Below are positions 15,679 through 24,400 of a DNA stretch of 37,544 nucleotides, in pieces. The stretch comes from Ciceribacter sp. T2.26MG-112.2. GTDB taxonomy: Bacteria; Pseudomonadota; Alphaproteobacteria; Rhizobiales; Rhizobiaceae. The notes beneath the pieces were generated by a model. The model saw nothing but the letters and a program-made list of their open reading frames with translations. It made no database searches and was not told where the DNA came from. Made by a program: the position numbers and the translations under genes. Position 1 is the first letter of the stretch; each line of letters begins with the position of its first letter. The DNA lies in NCBI RefSeq assembly GCF_900492205.1, contig NZ_UEYQ01000030.1:1-37544 (forward strand), written 5' to 3'.

Positions 15679-16059
15679 CTAGAGGATTTGATTTCGGGGT
15701 ACGGGAGGGTCGCGGCCAAGAATGAACGACCGCAGGCAGGTTTGCCTTGGCGCAAATGATTTGGTGGTCCAGGAACCGATGATGGTGAGTCCGCCTTGGT
15801 AAGTGCATAGCGGTGCAAAGCACGGAGCGCAGATGGCTTTGCAGCAACTGGCGTCGGTCGGGCAGTCTTCCTGGGCCGCTGCAGAGGCCCTGAACTCGGC
15901 GTTCGCAAGCCGGATTTCGGTGCCGGACGGCGTGAAATCACCGTTATGCGCCATGGCTGGCCCGGCCTGGATCGCCAGAACGAGCATGCAGACCATCAGT
16001 GCTGCCAAATACCTGAGCATTCCTCGATTCCGCAATCGAACGGCTCGCCCTTTCAACAT
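15679..16059 (-). CDS. Small secreted Cys-rich protein (unknown family, copy 2)
   Basis: This is a 126-residue protein with a basic start (KGRAVRLRNR), a hydrophobic signal segment (AALMVCMLVLAIQAGPAMAHN) and a compact cysteine cluster (EDCPTDASCCKAICAPCFAPLC), ending in GRDPPVPRNQIL. Start ATG 16057-16059 is a compromise; ATG 16020 is an alternative and the frame stays open to 16179. A perfect anaerobox lies 52 bases upstream of 16059. It shares its plan with 27893-28243 (QKNCCKSLCSLCNV) and less closely with 2844-3275. Function is unknown; periplasmic metal binding is a reasonable guess. Confidence 0.65.
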   Translation of the reverse strand: MLKGRAVRLRNRGMLRYLAALMVCMLVLAIQAGPAMAHNGDFTPSGTEIRLANAEFRASAAAQEDCPTDASCCKAICAPCFAPLCTYQGGLTIIGSWTTKSFAPRQTCLRSFILGRDPPVPRNQIL

Positions 16060-16110
16060 AGAGCGAATACCCCGATCCGGAACACATACTATATGTACAG
16101 CCACCTCAAA

Positions 16111-16124
16111 TTGATTCAGATCAA
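16111..16124 (-). promoter_or_regulatory. Perfect FNR/FixK-type anaerobox
   Basis: TTGATTCAGATCAA is an exact TTGAT-N4-ATCAA palindrome in non-coding DNA. Centred at -41.5 on the minus strand it would place transcription near 16076, 17 bases before the small Cys-rich gene start. It could also serve the plus-strand NifX-like gene. Confidence 0.65.
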
Positions 16125-16204
16125 GGTCCAGGGCGGAGGTTCGCGGCAGGGTGTCAATTCGTGTCGGGAACGCGACCAATCCGCCGGGACGAGGGTCGAT
16201 GTGC

Positions 16205-16218
16205 TTGATCGAGGTTAA
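16205..16218 (+). promoter_or_regulatory. Anaerobox-like site before the NifX-like gene
   Basis: TTGATCGAGGTTAA has one perfect half (TTGAT) and a GTTAA second half with two mismatches. It lies 18-75 bases upstream of the candidate starts of the NifX-like gene. Confidence 0.35.
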
Positions 16219-16236
16219 AGTGCGGCGCGCAAGGTG

Positions 16237-16626
16237 ATGATTTCGTCACATCCAGAAACTTGTTCCAGCGGGTCACGCATGTCATCGATGGCGCTGTTGC
16301 GGGCAGATCGGAAGACCTGGGTTGCGGTTCTCGTCGCTCGCACTCGACGACGGACGATGCTGAGCCCATTCTTCGCAAAATGCGACGGAATCCTGCTGGT
16401 CGATCCGGTCACTCGCTGCCGCGACTATATGCCGAATGCCGACCGCACCAGTGAGGCGACATGCGCGATGATCGCGATCAGCAGCGCAACTAGACTCGTG
16501 TGCGGCTTCATCGCAGACGCGGACCGCGATCGGCTCGTGCTATGCGGAGTAGATGTGAGGATCGGTTCCTGCTCGTGTCCGGTCGACGATCTGGTTTGCG
16601 GATTCGAGGCGCTGCCACATGCCTAG
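16237..16626 (+). CDS. NifX/NafY-like (dinitrogenase iron-molybdenum cofactor fold) small protein
   Basis: The product is about 129 residues. The block TMLSPFFAKCDGILLVDP resembles the N-terminal strand-loop of the PF02579 NifX/NifB-C fold (LSPHFG...FLIVD), and VCGFIADADRDRLVLCGVDVRIGSCSCPVDDLV fits its second half. The C-terminal CSC is unusual. I assign it by pattern memory, not by a search. Starts at GTG 16234, ATG 16237 or ATG 16279 are possible; the last fits best if the upstream anaerobox-like site is real. No nif genes are nearby. Members outside nif clusters are thought to bind metal clusters. Confidence 0.6.
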   Translation: MISSHPETCSSGSRMSSMALLRADRKTWVAVLVARTRRRTMLSPFFAKCDGILLVDPVTRCRDYMPNADRTSEATCAMIAISSATRLVCGFIADADRDRLVLCGVDVRIGSCSCPVDDLVCGFEALPHA

Positions 16627-16969
16627 TCCATGGGCCACAAGGGATCTGCCAAGCTCTCCTCAATAGCGCGCCGAATTGTGTCGACGGGGAGCGGCGTGTC
16701 CGTTCCCGATCAAAGCAGTGATGGCGTAGCTCCTCTGGCCACCGAAGCCCTCCACATTGATGTGCGAGAAGTCGAACCGGATCCGTCCAGGTTGGCCTTT
16801 TGGCGAACCGCGCAGGGTAGCCTCGTCGTTCCCGACACCTTAATCGAGATTAAAGACTCCCCCAGACGGCCATTGCTATCTCAACAGCAGTTGCCTCGCG
16901 GTCGGCTTACAGGCGGTGTCGCGGCACACATGCACCTGCCGAGGCCACGCGCGATACTGGAGGAGCAAT
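16627..16969. other. Region without a supported gene
   Basis: One open frame (16630-16986, 118 codons) crosses this stretch but shows no motif, signal peptide or ribosome site, and it runs past the start of the next gene. I treat the stretch as non-coding apart from the palindrome at 16840-16853 and the ribosome site of the DUF2933 gene at 16959-16964. Confidence 0.45.
16840..16853 (+). promoter_or_regulatory. TTAAT-N4-ATTAA palindrome, anaerobox-like
   Basis: TTAATCGAGATTAA is a perfect inverted repeat that differs from the FNR consensus by one base in each half. It is 117 bases upstream of the DUF2933 gene and would set transcription near 16888. Confidence 0.35.
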
Positions 16970-17224
16970 ATGGACCAGAACTCTGATAGGCAAACGGGCG
17001 GTAACGCTCAACGATCCAAGCTTACAGCGAGCAGCGTCGCCTTCTATGGCTTTCTCGCAATCGCCGCCTTTTACCTCATCACGGAGCATCGTGCTCACAC
17101 TCTGGGCTGGTTGCCTTGGCTTCTCATTCTGGCTTGTCCGGTACTCCATATCTTCATGCATCGGAAGCATGGCGCACATGGACATAATCATCACGAAAGG
17201 CGTGCCGACCAAGATAGCCGCTGA
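16970..17224 (+). CDS. DUF2933 small membrane protein (copy 1)
   Basis: This 84-residue protein has two short hydrophobic segments (SVAFYGFLAIAAFYLITEH and LPWLLILACPVLHIFMH) joined by RAHTLGW, followed by a His-rich tail (HRKHGAHGHNHH). It matches the DUF2933 pattern of small inner-membrane proteins found beside copper and silver resistance genes; their function is unknown. ATG 16970 has GGAGGAGCAAT before it. A paralogue follows the ATPase at 30604-30816. Confidence 0.85.
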   Translation: MDQNSDRQTGGNAQRSKLTASSVAFYGFLAIAAFYLITEHRAHTLGWLPWLLILACPVLHIFMHRKHGAHGHNHHERRADQDSR

Positions 17225-17467
17225 CCTCCAATGAATCAGCTTCAGATAGCGAGAGCGCAGCATGACCAACGGCACTTCGAATCGCGACATGCCAGATCCG
17301 AAACCCTTTACTCGCTGCGCGACTCGTCGTTGCACGGATACGAGCGAACGAGGGGCGACGGTGATCGACGCGGGTATCAGACAGCTTGGACCCGAACAGT
17401 GGCGCGAGCCGTTGGATTTGGCATCTCCTGAATTAAACGGCCTCGCGCCTCGTAGGAGGCTGCTGAC

Positions 17468-18400
17468 ATGGCTAGGCGACCACCTGCAATAGAGCTGCGT
17501 CACCTTAACACCTTTGTGGTCGTGGCCGAGCATGGCAGCTTCCGCAAAGCTGGGGCGGCCATCGGGCTATCGCAATCAGCGGTCAGTCGATGTATTGCTG
17601 ACCTTGAGGTTCAATTCGGCGCCTCGCTGTTTCACCGGCACACCTGGGGGATCTCGCTGACCCATGCAGGGCAACGGTTCCTTGGACGGGCAAGACAAAT
17701 TCTCAGAAACGTTGACGACGGAGCCGAAGATATTGCTGCCATAGGGCGTTCTGAAAGCGGCTTCGTGAGGATCGGAATATTCTCATCGATTGCCTCGGGG
17801 TTTCTCGCAGAACTATTGCGTGCATATCATCGCGCGCATCCGAGGGTTCAGGTTGAACTCATCGATGGCAATCCTTCAGAGCATGTGGCGGCGATTCGCC
17901 AGTTTTCTCTTGACGTCGCCTTCCTTACCGGCACCCGCCTCTGGTCTGATTGCGACACCTCGTACTTTTGGTCTGAGCGCGTCTTTGCGGTTCTACCGGA
18001 GGATCACTCGTTAGCCGCGCGCGACGAGGTAGATTGGACCGACCTCGTTGATGAAACTTTCATCGTGAATGACGTGGCGCCCGGCCGAGAAATTCATGAC
18101 TACCTGGTTCAGCGCTTGGCTGGTCTGGGGCAGCACCCCGAGATTACCGTCCATTTTGTCGGACGAGAGAACCTGCTCCCACTCGTGGCTCTGGGCCGCG
18201 GATTGACGGTCGTTAGCGAGGCGATGACTGCGGCTCAGTTCCCCGGCGTGTGCTATCGGGCAATTCTCGGGGAAATCTTGCCATTTAGCGGCGTATGGTC
18301 TCCACGTAATGACAACCCGGCCTTCCGAAGGTTGCTTAGCATGGCGCGTTCTATGGCAACGTCGTGGTCTCCGGGCTCGACAGGGTCAAACGCGGAATAG
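17468..18400 (+). CDS. LysR-family transcription regulator
   Basis: This 310-residue regulator has an N-terminal winged helix (ELRHLNTFVVVAEHGSF, then SQSAVSRCIADLE) and a LysR effector-binding domain (FVRIGIFSSIASGF onward). TAGGAGG precedes ATG 17468. Its target and ligand are not clear. The 243 bases before it hold no gene that I trust. It converges on DUF305-copZ, with a strong hairpin between. Confidence 0.9.
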   Translation: MARRPPAIELRHLNTFVVVAEHGSFRKAGAAIGLSQSAVSRCIADLEVQFGASLFHRHTWGISLTHAGQRFLGRARQILRNVDDGAEDIAAIGRSESGFVRIGIFSSIASGFLAELLRAYHRAHPRVQVELIDGNPSEHVAAIRQFSLDVAFLTGTRLWSDCDTSYFWSERVFAVLPEDHSLAARDEVDWTDLVDETFIVNDVAPGREIHDYLVQRLAGLGQHPEITVHFVGRENLLPLVALGRGLTVVSEAMTAAQFPGVCYRAILGEILPFSGVWSPRNDNPAFRRLLSMARSMATSWSPGSTGSNAE

Positions 18401-18438
18401 CGCGCCCTCTCCCGAGCCTGTGTAAGATGCAGGGATTG

Positions 18439-18465
18439 GTCGGGCGGCTCAAGAAGCCGCCCGAC
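18439..18465. terminator. Bidirectional hairpin terminator
   Basis: GTCGGGCGGCT (18439-18449) and AGCCGCCCGAC (18455-18465) form a perfect 11-bp stem with a 5-base loop between the convergent LysR and DUF305 genes. Confidence 0.7.
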
Positions 18466-18470
18466 AGGCG

Positions 18471-18878
18471 TTACTTGCCACGATCGGCGAGCCATTTCTT
18501 CATCATCGCGATCTCGCCTTCCTGGGCTTTGATCACGTCTTCTGCGAGCTTGCGGACCTCAGGGTCGCGACCGTACTCGAGAACGACCTTTGCCATGTCG
18601 ATAGCGCCCTGATGATGGGGAATCATGCCGCGCATGAAGTCAACATCGGCATCGCCTGAATAGTCCATCAGCATGTTCTTCTGCATGCTTTCCATGACGG
18701 CCATGTAAGCCTTGGTCGAGAGTTCGTCCGCGGCGGACATGTCCATGCCCTGCATGTTCATGCCGGGCATATTGTGTCCCTGCATAGCGCCATTGTTATC
18801 CATCTGGGTTTGAGCAAGTGCCAGGCCCACGCTGATGGCGATTGCGCCACCTATGAAAATCGGGGTTAGCCTGTTCAT
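18471..18878 (-). CDS. DUF305 copper-tolerance protein, exported
   Basis: This 135-residue protein has a signal peptide ([15 protein letters not shown]), a Met-rich linker ([17 protein letters not shown]) and the DUF305 core with the conserved [20 protein letters not shown]305 proteins such as CopM bind Cu(I) in the periplasm through Met and His. It lies 13 bases behind copZ and is presumably co-transcribed from the CueR-like promoter. Confidence 0.92.
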   Translation of the reverse strand: MNRLTPIFIGGAIAISVGLALAQTQMDNNGAMQGHNMPGMNMQGMDMSAADELSTKAYMAVMESMQKNMLMDYSGDADVDFMRGMIPHHQGAIDMAKVVLEYGRDPEVRKLAEDVIKAQEGEIAMMKKWLADRGK

Positions 18879-18891
18879 CGTTTCATCCTCA

Positions 18892-19086
18892 TCAGGTCGC
18901 GGCCGCAGGATAGCCGGCTTCTTCCAGAACGCGTTCGATATCGGCGATGGTCGCCGCCGTCTCGACCTTGACCGTGCGAGCGGCGGGGTCCGGCTTGACC
19001 GTAGCGTTCGGGTCGACGGACTGGATCGCCTTTGTCACCGACTTGGCGCAGCCGCCGCAGGTCATGTTTTCGATCTTGAGCAGCAT
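18892..19086 (-). CDS. copZ: CopZ-like copper chaperone, second copy
   Basis: This 64-residue HMA-domain protein has [20 protein letters not shown] near its start, nearly the same as in the first CopZ. ATG 19084-19086 follows AAAGGAGATTTCTC. The longer frame to 19164 would begin in the operator. It is the first gene of a two-gene unit with DUF305 and is divergent from copA. Confidence 0.93.
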   Translation of the reverse strand: MLLKIENMTCGGCAKSVTKAIQSVDPNATVKPDPAARTVKVETAATIADIERVLEEAGYPAAAT

Positions 19087-19128
19087 GAGAAATCTCCTTT
19101 GTTCGGCTCTCATGCTGAACAAGATGGG

Positions 19129-19151
19129 CCTTCCAACGATGGTAAGGTCAA
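19129..19151 (-). promoter_or_regulatory. CueR-like operator/promoter of copZ-DUF305
   Basis: On the minus strand TTGACC is followed by TTACCATCGTTGGAAGG, the same sequence as the first copZ promoter and with a better dyad (CCTTACCA/TGGAAGG). It is 43 bases from the copZ start. Confidence 0.75.
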
Positions 19152-19176
19152 GGGTCACATGCAAGGATTTATTCTA

Positions 19177-19200
19177 TTGACCTTCCTATCGTTGGAAGCC
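19177..19200 (+). promoter_or_regulatory. CueR-like operator/promoter of copA
   Basis: TTGACC (19177-19182) plus TTCCTATCGTTGGAAGCC repeats the CueR-type layout facing copA. It lies 48 bases from the start codon. The 25 bases between this site and the copZ site leave both regulators side by side. Confidence 0.75.
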
Positions 19201-19247
19201 TGATCCTCCTCCAGAATTTGATTCTTCGAATAAGAAAGGAAGAGGCG

Positions 19248-21752
19248 ATGAATGCCCCCGTCCGCACCAATGAGATGTCTGAAGCTATATCGCTGCCGAT
19301 AGAGGGCATGACCTGCGCGTCGTGCGTTGGCCGAGTCGAACGAGCCCTGAAGGCTGTTCCCGGTGTCGAGGCCGCATCGGTCAATCTGGCTACGGAACGC
19401 GCGAATGTCACCACCAGATCATATGTTGACAAGGCAATTCTGATCGAGGCGATCGAGAAGGTCGGCTATTCGGTGCCGTCCCAGGCCGCAGGGCCGACCG
19501 GCCTCGTAGAGCTGTCGATCCAAGGCATGACATGCGCGTCGTGTGTCGGGCGGGTCGAGCGCGCCTTGAAGGCTGTTTCAGGGGTTACCGAGGCAGTGGT
19601 CAATCTGGCCACGGAACGGGCCACGGTGCGCGGCGGCGCCAACACGGCTGAGTTGATCGCCGCCATCGCAGATGCTGGCTACGAAGCCGAGGTAGTGCGC
19701 GCAAATGCCGGCCCTGACCACGAGGATGCAAATGCCGAGCAAGCGGAGAGAAAGGAAGCGGAGCGGCGCGAACTGGCCCGTGATTTCACGATGGCTGCGG
19801 TGCTTACAGCTCCAGTCTTTCTCATGGAAATGGGATCCCATGTCATCCCAGGCGGTCATGCATTGATCGAATCGACAATCGGCATGCAGTGGAGCTGGTA
19901 CATCCAGTTCGTGCTGACGACCCTCGTGCTCTTCGTTCCGGGCATTCGCTTCTATGACAAGGGAATTCCAGCCCTCTGGCGGATGGCGCCCGACATGAAT
20001 TCACTGGTGGCGGTCGGTTCGCTTGCTGCCTACGGCTACTCCTTGGTTGCAACCTTCGCACCGGGCTTCCTCCCGCCTGGAACGATCAACGTTTATTTCG
20101 AAGCTGCGGCAGTCATAGTCACTCTCATCCTGCTTGGCCGCTTGCTGGAAGCCCGTGCCAAAGGGCGCACGTCCGAGGCGATCAAGCGGCTGGTCGGCCT
20201 TCAGGCAAAGACTGCGCGGGTTCGCAGGGATGGCAAGACGGTCGACTTGCCGATCGGTTCGGTGACTTCCGACGACATCGTTGAGGTTCGCCCCGGCGAA
20301 CGCATTCCCGTCGATGGTGAAGTGGTCGAAGGTGATAGCTATGTCGATGAGTCGATGATTACCGGAGAACCTGTTCCGGTCTCGAAGGCGATCGGTAGCG
20401 TGGTCGTGGGCGGCACTGTCAACCAGAAGGGCGCCTTCGCTTTCCGGGCGACGGCGGTCGGCGGGGATACGGTTCTGTCGCAGATCATCCGTATGGTGGA
20501 GGAGGCACAGGGTTCCAAACTTCCCATCCAGGCGCTGGTCGACAAGGTAACCATGTGGTTTGTGCCAGCGGTCTTTGTGGTAGCGGCGTTCACTTTTGCT
20601 TCCTGGCTGTATTTCGGGCCGTCGCCCGCCCTCACCTTCGCGCTGGTCAACGCTGTCGCCGTCCTGATCATCGCCTGCCCCTGCGCCATGGGTCTGGCTA
20701 CGCCGACGTCCATCATGGTCGGCACAGGCCGCGGTGCGGAGCTGGGGGTCCTCTTTCGCAAAGGCGAGGCGCTCCAGTTGCTGAAAGACGCCAGTGTGGT
20801 CGCCGTGGACAAGACGGGTACGCTAACCGAAGGAAAGCCGGCCTTGACCGATCTGGAACTTGCCGCAGGCTTCGACCGACCCGAGGTTCTGGGTACGGTG
20901 GCTGCTGTCGAGGCGAAATCGGAACATCCAATCGCGCGGGCGATCGTGGATGCGGCCGCTGCGGAAGGCGTTCGGATGCCGGCGGTGTCTGACTTTGAAT
21001 CGGTAACAGGCTTCGGTGTGAAAGCTTTGGTCGAGGGTCGGCGCGTCGAAATCGGCGCTGATCGATACATGGTCGAGCTCGGTCATGACGTTGCGCAGTT
21101 TAGCGAGACGGCCGAACGTCTCGGTAACGAGGGTAAGTCGCCGCTCTATGCTGCGATAGAGGGAAAGATCGCGGCGATCATCGCAGTGGCCGACCCGATC
21201 AAGGAGACCACGCCCGCCGCAATCAAGGCGTTGCACGGTCTTGGCCTGAAGGTTGCGATGATCACCGGGGACAACATGCGCACCGCCAAGGCCATCGCCG
21301 CTCAACTCGGGATCGATGACGTGGCGGCGGAGGTGTTGCCGGACGGCAAGGTTGATGCGGTTCGCCGTCTCAAGGAACAATATGGCAAGGTGGCCTTCGT
21401 CGGCGACGGAATCAACGACGCCCCGGCCTTGGCGGAGGCGGATGTAGGTCTCGCCATTGGGACGGGCACGGACATAGCAATCGAAGCCGCCGACGTCGTA
21501 CTGATGTCAGGCAGCCTGCAAGGCGTGCCCAACGCGATAGCGTTGTCGAAGGCGACAATCGGCAACATTCGACAGAACCTATTCTGGGCATTCGCTTACA
21601 ATACGGCGCTCATCCCTGTGGCGGCGGGCGCGCTTTTCCCCGGATTCGGTATCCTTCTCTCGCCCGTGTTCGCGGCGGGCGCGATGGCCTTGTCGAGTGT
21701 GTTCGTGCTGGGCAATGCCCTGCGGCTTCGTCGCTTTCGGGCTGCTCATTAA
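19248..21752 (+). CDS. copA: CopA/ActP Cu(I)-exporting P1B ATPase
   Basis: This 834-residue inner-membrane ATPase pumps Cu(I) out of the cytoplasm. It carries two N-terminal HMA domains, each with GMTCASC (Cys23/26 and Cys96/99), and the transmembrane CPC site (Cys477-Pro-Cys479). The catalytic aspartate is in DKTGTLT (Asp521); SEHPI and GDGINDAPA follow. ATG 19248 has AGGAAGAGG upstream. It is followed by cueR 54 bases later, the arrangement known from rhizobial actP-hmrR. The C-terminal two thirds closely resemble the truncated copy at 25169-26680. Confidence 0.96.
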   Translation: MNAPVRTNEMSEAISLPIEGMTCASCVGRVERALKAVPGVEAASVNLATERANVTTRSYVDKAILIEAIEKVGYSVPSQAAGPTGLVELSIQGMTCASCVGRVERALKAVSGVTEAVVNLATERATVRGGANTAELIAAIADAGYEAEVVRANAGPDHEDANAEQAERKEAERRELARDFTMAAVLTAPVFLMEMGSHVIPGGHALIESTIGMQWSWYIQFVLTTLVLFVPGIRFYDKGIPALWRMAPDMNSLVAVGSLAAYGYSLVATFAPGFLPPGTINVYFEAAAVIVTLILLGRLLEARAKGRTSEAIKRLVGLQAKTARVRRDGKTVDLPIGSVTSDDIVEVRPGERIPVDGEVVEGDSYVDESMITGEPVPVSKAIGSVVVGGTVNQKGAFAFRATAVGGDTVLSQIIRMVEEAQGSKLPIQALVDKVTMWFVPAVFVVAAFTFASWLYFGPSPALTFALVNAVAVLIIACPCAMGLATPTSIMVGTGRGAELGVLFRKGEALQLLKDASVVAVDKTGTLTEGKPALTDLELAAGFDRPEVLGTVAAVEAKSEHPIARAIVDAAAAEGVRMPAVSDFESVTGFGVKALVEGRRVEIGADRYMVELGHDVAQFSETAERLGNEGKSPLYAAIEGKIAAIIAVADPIKETTPAAIKALHGLGLKVAMITGDNMRTAKAIAAQLGIDDVAAEVLPDGKVDAVRRLKEQYGKVAFVGDGINDAPALAEADVGLAIGTGTDIAIEAADVVLMSGSLQGVPNAIALSKATIGNIRQNLFWAFAYNTALIPVAAGALFPGFGILLSPVFAAGAMALSSVFVLGNALRLRRFRAAH

Positions 21753-21806
21753 TAAAGGGTGACGCCGCCTGCCAAGGACGGTGTCCACTACGAAGGGAAA
21801 TCGCTC

Positions 21807-22256
21807 ATGAACATTGGACAAGCATCCAGAGCATCCGGCGTTTCGGCCAAGATGATCCGCTACTACGAGCAGACCGGCTTGATACCACGGGCAGATCGTA
21901 CAGGGTCCGGCTATCGGGACTACTCAGATACAGACGTGCATATGCTGCGTTTCATCCGTCGCGCACGCGACCTTGGCTTCTCCGTCGCTGAGATCAACGG
22001 ACTTCTGGAACTGTGGCGGGACGAGTCGCGCCAGAGTGCGGAGGTCAAGCGGTTGGCCGAGGGTCATATCGCGGAACTTGAGAGAAAGATCCAAGCCTTG
22101 CAGGAAATGGCACAAACACTGAAGATGTTGGTTAACGCCTGCCGTGGCGACCATCGCCCTCACTGTCCAATTCTTATGCGCCTGGAGACCGATGAGGAGG
22201 ACGAGGATGTGTCGATTAGACCGCGCAAAGGCGCAGTCGCTGGCATTTCCGAATGA
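21807..22256 (+). CDS. cueR: CueR/HmrR copper-sensing MerR regulator
   Basis: This 149-residue MerR-family activator has a winged helix (MNIGQASRASGVSAKMIRYYEQ), a dimerisation helix and the metal loop with Cys112 and Cys120 (ACRGDHRPHC). Ser77 occupies the position that is Cys in divalent-metal MerR proteins, which together indicates Cu(I)/Ag(I)/Au(I) sensing as in CueR. It probably activates the four CueR-like promoters seen here. Start ATG 21807 has GAAGGGAAA upstream. Confidence 0.94.
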   Translation: MNIGQASRASGVSAKMIRYYEQTGLIPRADRTGSGYRDYSDTDVHMLRFIRRARDLGFSVAEINGLLELWRDESRQSAEVKRLAEGHIAELERKIQALQEMAQTLKMLVNACRGDHRPHCPILMRLETDEEDEDVSIRPRKGAVAGISE

Positions 22257-22278
22257 GTGCCGCTTTTGGGCGGCACTC
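22255..22278. terminator. Bidirectional hairpin between cueR and GAPDH
   Basis: GAGTGCCG (22255-22262) and CGGCACTC (22271-22278) pair perfectly across an 8-base loop. The hairpin begins inside the cueR stop codon and ends 10 bases before the stop of the convergent GAPDH gene. Confidence 0.65.
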
Positions 22279-22287
22279 GCTTGCGGG

Positions 22288-23328
22288 TTAATAGAACCGT
22301 TGCCTGACGCCGAGGGCGGTGTTGGTCCGTGCAATGGAAAACTCGGCATTCTGTGTCAGGCCAGACAATGCGCGAATGGCGTCGATCGTATCAGGAATAA
22401 CGATCGCTTGATTGTCCACCATGTAGGCGTAGAAGAGCTCATCCCGCTCGGTGCGCAGCATGTCCTCCCATAGCGCGACTTCATATAGGTTGCCGAACGG
22501 CCTATGGAGGTCAGCCATCAGTTCCTTGATCGTGTTGATAGCGGTGAGGCCGTCGGCCGTTCGTACCAGAGCTATCCGGGACGACGCGCGGAATGCGTCA
22601 AGGACTTCCTCCTTCTCCGCATTTCGCGTGAGCTGCACCGACCAGTAGTGCAGATGTGCAATTGTCTCCGGCACCTTCACGGCCATGGTCACGACATCCA
22701 GATCCGGGTCGACTTTCTGGGCATCTGGACCCTGATGGCTAGGTATCTCGGGCTCGGGAACGAGCGTATTCATTATGCCGCCAAGGTGGCTTTCCCAAGG
22801 GTCCGTTGCCCGTCTCAGCAAGGTGCCGCGAGCGCGCTTCAGCAGACCTGCCTGCTTCAGAGCGGTCAGCGTTCGGACGATAGACGTGGTGTTGCACGAC
22901 ACGACGCGGGTCGCATCACGTCCGACCGCACTGGCGAAGGAGCTTTCGGCGACAAAGGAATGGCCTGTGACCGAATGCTTTTCGCCGCCATGGACAATGA
23001 ACTTGATGCGGCGAGATTTGTAACGCTCGACGTTTGCTGCGGCGACGTGCTTCGGAGTGCAATCGACAACGATGTCGGCTTTGTCAAGGAGATGATCGAG
23101 CGTGCCAGAAACCTCAAACCCCGCGTCCTTCAGGCTGAGAACAGCTTCTTCCGAGGCACCGTACAGGGTGACGTCCTTTTGGCTGAGGGTTCGCAAACGC
23201 CAGTCGCCGACGACATCGCACACACCTGCGAGCTCCATGTCCTCTTGTCGAAGCACCGCGTCCACGACACGTTTGCCAATAACGCCGAAACCGTTCACCG
23301 CGACGCGAACAGAAGTTCTATGTGTCAT
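22288..23328 (-). CDS. Type II (archaeal-type) glyceraldehyde-3-phosphate dehydrogenase, copy 1
   Basis: This 346-residue oxidoreductase has the N-terminal nucleotide-binding motif VAVNGFGVIGKRV and the catalytic cysteine in RVVSCNTTSI (Cys145), with VVDCTPK and HGGEKH. These match archaeal type II GAPDH rather than ordinary bacterial GapA (which has SCTTNC). It would oxidise glyceraldehyde 3-phosphate, the C3 product of phosphoketolase. AAAGGTAGAG precedes ATG 23328. It lies 77 bases behind the membrane methyltransferase gene and may be co-transcribed. A paralogue with long identical blocks is at 31632-32684. Confidence 0.92.
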   Translation of the reverse strand: MTHRTSVRVAVNGFGVIGKRVVDAVLRQEDMELAGVCDVVGDWRLRTLSQKDVTLYGASEEAVLSLKDAGFEVSGTLDHLLDKADIVVDCTPKHVAAANVERYKSRRIKFIVHGGEKHSVTGHSFVAESSFASAVGRDATRVVSCNTTSIVRTLTALKQAGLLKRARGTLLRRATDPWESHLGGIMNTLVPEPEIPSHQGPDAQKVDPDLDVVTMAVKVPETIAHLHYWSVQLTRNAEKEEVLDAFRASSRIALVRTADGLTAINTIKELMADLHRPFGNLYEVALWEDMLRTERDELFYAYMVDNQAIVIPDTIDAIRALSGLTQNAEFSIARTNTALGVRQRFY

Positions 23329-23405
23329 TTTGCTCTACCTTTTTCGTGATCTAGCGCCGTCGCGTCCTTCAGCAATGGCGGAAGGTGGATAGGTCAGGCC
23401 GGCAA

Positions 23406-24065
23406 TTAGGGGCGTGCTTTATCGGCCGGCGGGCCAAGAAAGCGAGGGATGAAGCCGGGGACATCCCGCATGTACCGCTCATATTCGCCGCCATGCTCCG
23501 CAATTGCCTGCCGCTCCTCAAAACGAGCGAGGCGCCAGTACATGACGACCAGGAAAGGAAACATTCCCAGGGTCAGCAGTGTGGGCCATTGCAGGAGAAA
23601 GCCGAACAGGACGAGCACGAAGCCGGCGTACTGCGGATGACGAATCCAAGCATATGGCCCGCTCGTGGCAAGTATCCGAGTGCGCTGAGCTTCATACAGC
23701 ACCTTCCAGGCGGCCGAGATGAGAACGAATCCCCCGCCGATGAAGACAAAGCTCGCTATGTGGAACGGTCCGAAATGTGGATTGGAGCGCCAGCCAAAAA
23801 GTTCTTCCAGAAGATGCCCGGCATCGTGCGAGAACCAATCGATGCCGGGATAGCGCGACTGCAGCCAGCCCGAGACGAGAAATATCGTCAAGGGAAACCC
23901 GTACATCTCGGCGAATAGCGCGACGATGAAGGCGCTAAAGGCCCCGAACGATCGCCAATCGCGGGTTGTCGAGGGTTTGAAGAATGAAAATGCGAAGAAA
24001 ATGAAGACCGCTGAGTTGAGAATTACCAATGACCAAAGGCCGTATGCAGGAACCTCGCTATCCAT
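23406..24065 (-). CDS. Membrane methyltransferase-like protein (isoprenylcysteine methyltransferase/PEMT type)
   Basis: This 219-residue protein has about five hydrophobic helices and the C-terminal SAM-binding signature GPYAWIRHPQYAGF with the later ERQAIAEHGGEYERYM, typical of the phospholipid/isoprenylcysteine methyltransferase and NnrU-like superfamily. The substrate is unknown. ATG 24063-24065 has CGGAGACTGCACC. An anaerobox-like site is 90 bases upstream. Confidence 0.85.
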   Translation of the reverse strand: MDSEVPAYGLWSLVILNSAVFIFFAFSFFKPSTTRDWRSFGAFSAFIVALFAEMYGFPLTIFLVSGWLQSRYPGIDWFSHDAGHLLEELFGWRSNPHFGPFHIASFVFIGGGFVLISAAWKVLYEAQRTRILATSGPYAWIRHPQYAGFVLVLFGFLLQWPTLLTLGMFPFLVVMYWRLARFEERQAIAEHGGEYERYMRDVPGFIPRFLGPPADKARP

Positions 24066-24154
24066 GGTGCAGTCTCCGGGGGTGATGCGTATAGATGTGG
24101 CGTCCAGGCGATTTGCTGTTGATCCCAGCATGCGCTGCCGAGCACCGTGAATCT

Positions 24155-24168
24155 TTGATGTGGATTAA
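24155..24168 (-). promoter_or_regulatory. Anaerobox-like palindrome upstream of the methyltransferase-GAPDH pair
   Basis: The + strand reads TTGATGTGGATTAA (TTGAT-N4-ATTAA). Its flanks, GAATCT before it and GTTCT...GGCTCGG after it, match those of the site at 12598-12611. Centred at -41.5 on the minus strand, transcription would start near 24120, about 55 bases before the methyltransferase gene. Confidence 0.5.
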
Positions 24169-24293
24169 GTTCTGGCTCGGCCCCAAAGCTCCCGTCCGTG
24201 ATCTCGTATGCGTGGGCACGCGCTGCTGGTGGTCAAGAGTTCGAGACAGAAGTTGCACGCCCTTCGGAACCGACCAGCGTTTCGAGAGTTCAG

Positions 24294-24348
24294 TACCCAT
24301 ACCATGTAGGGGTATTGGCATGTGCGACAAAGACAGGAGCAGTATTCT
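24294..24348 (+). promoter_or_regulatory. TACCC-N11-GGGTA dyad with a short ORF cut by the IS
   Basis: TACCC (24294-24298) and GGGTA (24310-24314) form a dyad resembling CsoR/RcnR/FrmR-type operators. A frame begins at ATG 24320 (MCDKDRSSI) and enters the IS left end after about 10 codons. This may be the 5' scrap of a metal-repressor or other metal-regulated gene; the remnant is too short to identify. Confidence 0.25.
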
Positions 24349-24368
24349 GGGTGGCGTCGCCTTAACCG
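24349..24368 (+). repeat. IS6 left inverted repeat
   Basis: Twenty bases, an exact inverted match to 25149-25168. Confidence 0.95.
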
Positions 24369-24400
24369 CCTGTTTTAGCCGACTTGATATTCGGATTGTC

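Noticed and set aside
16630..16986. Open frame of 118 codons upstream of the DUF2933 gene
   Set aside because: No motif, signal peptide or ribosome site, and it overlaps the well-supported start at 16970; left as non-coding.
17262..17492. Open frame of 76 codons overlapping the LysR start
   Set aside because: Weak ribosome site and no recognisable feature; a second overlapping frame (17231-17431) is equally open, so neither is convincing.
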